A stretch of 64,000 bases of DNA from Rhizobium sp. WYJ-E13 (GTDB taxonomy: Bacteria; Pseudomonadota; Alphaproteobacteria; Rhizobiales; Rhizobiaceae): positions 1,612,001 to 1,676,000 of the forward strand of contig NZ_CP076853.1 in NCBI RefSeq assembly GCF_018987265.1. The letters are read 5' to 3'. A program made the translations under genes and the position numbers. Of this stretch, positions 62,799 to 64,000 are shown piece by piece. Under the pieces are notes generated by a model. The model had not been told where the DNA came from. It did not search any database and saw only the letters and a list, made by a program, of their open reading frames with translations. Numbering within the stretch: the first letter of the stretch is position 1; the number at the start of each line of letters is the position of its first letter.

Positions 62799-64000
62799 TC
62801 AGATCTGCGCCTCACGCGACTTTGTCGTCGCCTCAAACGCCTTCTCCACGTACGCATCGCGGCCATACACATCGTCGAAATATTCGATCACGCCGTCCTT
62901 GTTCGGCCAGGCGGTGAAATAGGATACATAGACCGGGATCTTCTGAGGCACCTTCACGGCATGGTTCTGACCGGTGGCGATCTGCTTGGCGACATCGTCG
63001 ACCGTCGTGCCGAGAACGGCGGCCGCCATGGCGCGCGGATCGGAAAGGCGCACGCAGCCGTGGCTCAGCGCACGCATGTCACGCTTGAAGAAGCTCTTCG
63101 AGGGCGTGTCGTGCATATAGATGGCGTGGCTGTTCGGGAACAGGATTTTCAGTTCACCCAGAGCATTGTCGCTGCTCGGCGGCTGGCGCACCGAGATGTT
63201 CTGCGTCGAGCCGTACCAGTCGACGCTGGAGGACGGAACGGCACGGCCGCCGACTTCGACCTGATAACCCATCTGGTCCAGATAGTTCGGATCGGAGCGC
63301 AGCTTCGGCAGCATCTCGTTGATGATGATCGACTGCGGCACGCCCCAGAACGGGTTGAACTCGACCGTTTCGATCTCGTCGTCGAAGAAATAGGTCTGGT
63401 TGTTCTTGCCGCCGACGACGGTGCGCATCGCAAGCTGCTGCTTGGAGTCGTTGTAATAGTAAGCCATGAAGGCCGGCTGGTTGATCATCACGTAGCGCGG
63501 GCCGAGATCGGCGGGCAGCCAGCGCAACTGCTCCATCGCTACGACGAGCTTGTCGATCTTGGAGGCATTGGAATCGCCGCCGGTCATGGTGCGCACGGTT
63601 GCCTGGCCGATGATGCCGTCAGGCTTCAAGCCGCGCTCCTTCTGGAAGTCCTCGACCAGTGACACAATCTCGGGCGAATAGTCGCTGCTGCCGGTATAGG
63701 CCGAGAAGGTAGCCGCATGCGCTGTCCTCAGCTCTTCCGAACCGTGCTTCTGGATCGCCTTGACGATGTTGGCCACTTCCGGTGAGCTGTCGCCCGGACG
63801 CAGCAGGGACGTGAGCGAAATGGTGATCCGCTCTTCATTGCCGCCGTCGGCTGCGCGCAGCTTGGCAAGCTCGGCCTTCAGCGCCAGGAACTGCGTGCTG
63901 TCGGGATTGCGGCTCGAGAGATAGGCCGCAACGTCAGGGCTCAGGCGGGAAAGCTTCAGCACGGGATCGAGCTTCACGACCTTGCGCTGGAAATCATGGT
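62799..64000 (-). CDS. L,D-transpeptidase, YcbB/LdtD-like (5' end beyond right edge)
   Basis: Cross-links or anchors peptidoglycan stems through 3-3 bonds. The frame is open to the last base of the window, so the N-terminus is missing (a GTG at 63977 is only internal). Visible: a peptidoglycan-binding segment (LVEDFQKERGLKPDGIIGQA then TVRTM), the YkuD domain (PAFMAYYYNDSKQQLAMRTV in part, NPFWGVPQSIIINEMLPKL), and the catalytic HGCVRLSDPRAMA with Cys. This matches the COG2989 branch with an N-terminal extension. Rhizobial peptidoglycan is unusually rich in L,D links made during polar growth. Confidence 0.93.
   Translation of the reverse strand, partial: HDFQRKVVKLDPVLKLSRLSPDVAAYLSSRNPDSTQFLALKAELAKLRAADGGNEERITISLTSLLRPGDSSPEVANIVKAIQKHGSEELRTAHAATFSAYTGSSDYSPEIVSLVEDFQKERGLKPDGIIGQATVRTMTGGDSNASKIDKLVVAMEQLRWLPADLGPRYVMINQPAFMAYYYNDSKQQLAMRTVVGGKNNQTYFFDDEIETVEFNPFWGVPQSIIINEMLPKLRSDPNYLDQMGYQVEVGGRAVPSSSVDWYGSTQNISVRQPPSSDNALGELKILFPNSHAIYMHDTPSKSFFKRDMRALSHGCVRLSDPRAMAAAVLGTTVDDVAKQIATGQNHAVKVPQKIPVYVSYFTAWPNKDGVIEYFDDVYGRDAYVEKAFEATTKSREAQI

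Overview
The window looks like chromosome of a fast-growing rhizobium close to Rhizobium etli / R. leguminosarum. Reasons: GC-rich codon use throughout; a recA operator of the form described for R. etli; CckA next to a FliO-like protein and a zinc-poor DksA; a giant Growth Pole Ring (GPR/RgsE) type protein found only in Hyphomicrobiales; the folP-folB-folK order; a malic enzyme fused to a phosphotransacetylase-like domain; and rhizobial dispersed palindromic repeats. I see no rRNA, tRNA, insertion sequence, prophage or CRISPR array. Nearly everything reads as core or conserved accessory chromosome.

Layout. 0-11 kb: recA (cut by the left edge) with its SOS operator, the pseudouridine catabolism pair psuK-psuG, the cell-cycle kinase gene cckA, an orphan FliO-domain protein, dksA, a SixA-like phosphatase and the ycjX/DUF697 pair. 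11-18 kb: small secreted and stress-type proteins, an isochorismatase-like hydrolase, a DUF421 membrane pair, the folate operon folP-folB-folK, a DUF922 zincin, a short unannotated transcription unit, a [2Fe-2S] ferredoxin and an Hpt protein. 18-34 kb: cell-envelope and polar-growth block, with the 2309-residue GPR/RgsE-like protein (44-residue tandem repeats), a D,D-carboxypeptidase, an Mla-type lipid ABC transporter (STAS-MlaE, MlaF, MlaD, auxiliary lipoprotein), an L-Ala-D/L-Glu type dipeptide epimerase, an MFS permease and an LpxH-like phosphoesterase. 34-47 kb: FAD oxidase, malic enzyme, RNase HI paralog, bluB under a cobalamin riboswitch, class I DAHP synthase behind a Phe/Tyr attenuator, a TolB-like protein, nadE. 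47-54 kb: accessory genes, including an ArsR-MFS pair with a near-perfect 38-bp palindrome, an alpha/beta hydrolase, GFA and NTF2-like proteins, then a stand-alone GlyRS-like catalytic core beside NUDIX, HIT and NUDIX proteins. 54-64 kb: tyrS with a hairpin covering its ribosome-binding site, class II DAHP synthase, a Tad/VWA protein, gor, DUF2059, rpiA, gph and an L,D-transpeptidase cut by the right edge.

How it fits together. Three themes recur. Envelope growth: CckA, a CtrA-type box upstream of the GPR-like gene, D,D- and L,D-peptidoglycan enzymes, murein peptide recycling, Mla lipid transport. Aromatic amino acids: two unrelated DAHP synthases and tyrS, two of the three with RNA-level control elements visible in the DNA. 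RNA-based control: cobalamin riboswitch, aromatic attenuator, tyrS hairpin. The least explained items are the aroG attenuator, the aaRS-like/HIT/NUDIX cluster, the tyrS hairpin, the short unit at 17.2-17.4 kb, and a dispersed repeat that supplies the C-terminus of FolP and the stop codon of the malic enzyme. All calls come from reading the sequence and remembered family knowledge; no database search was run.
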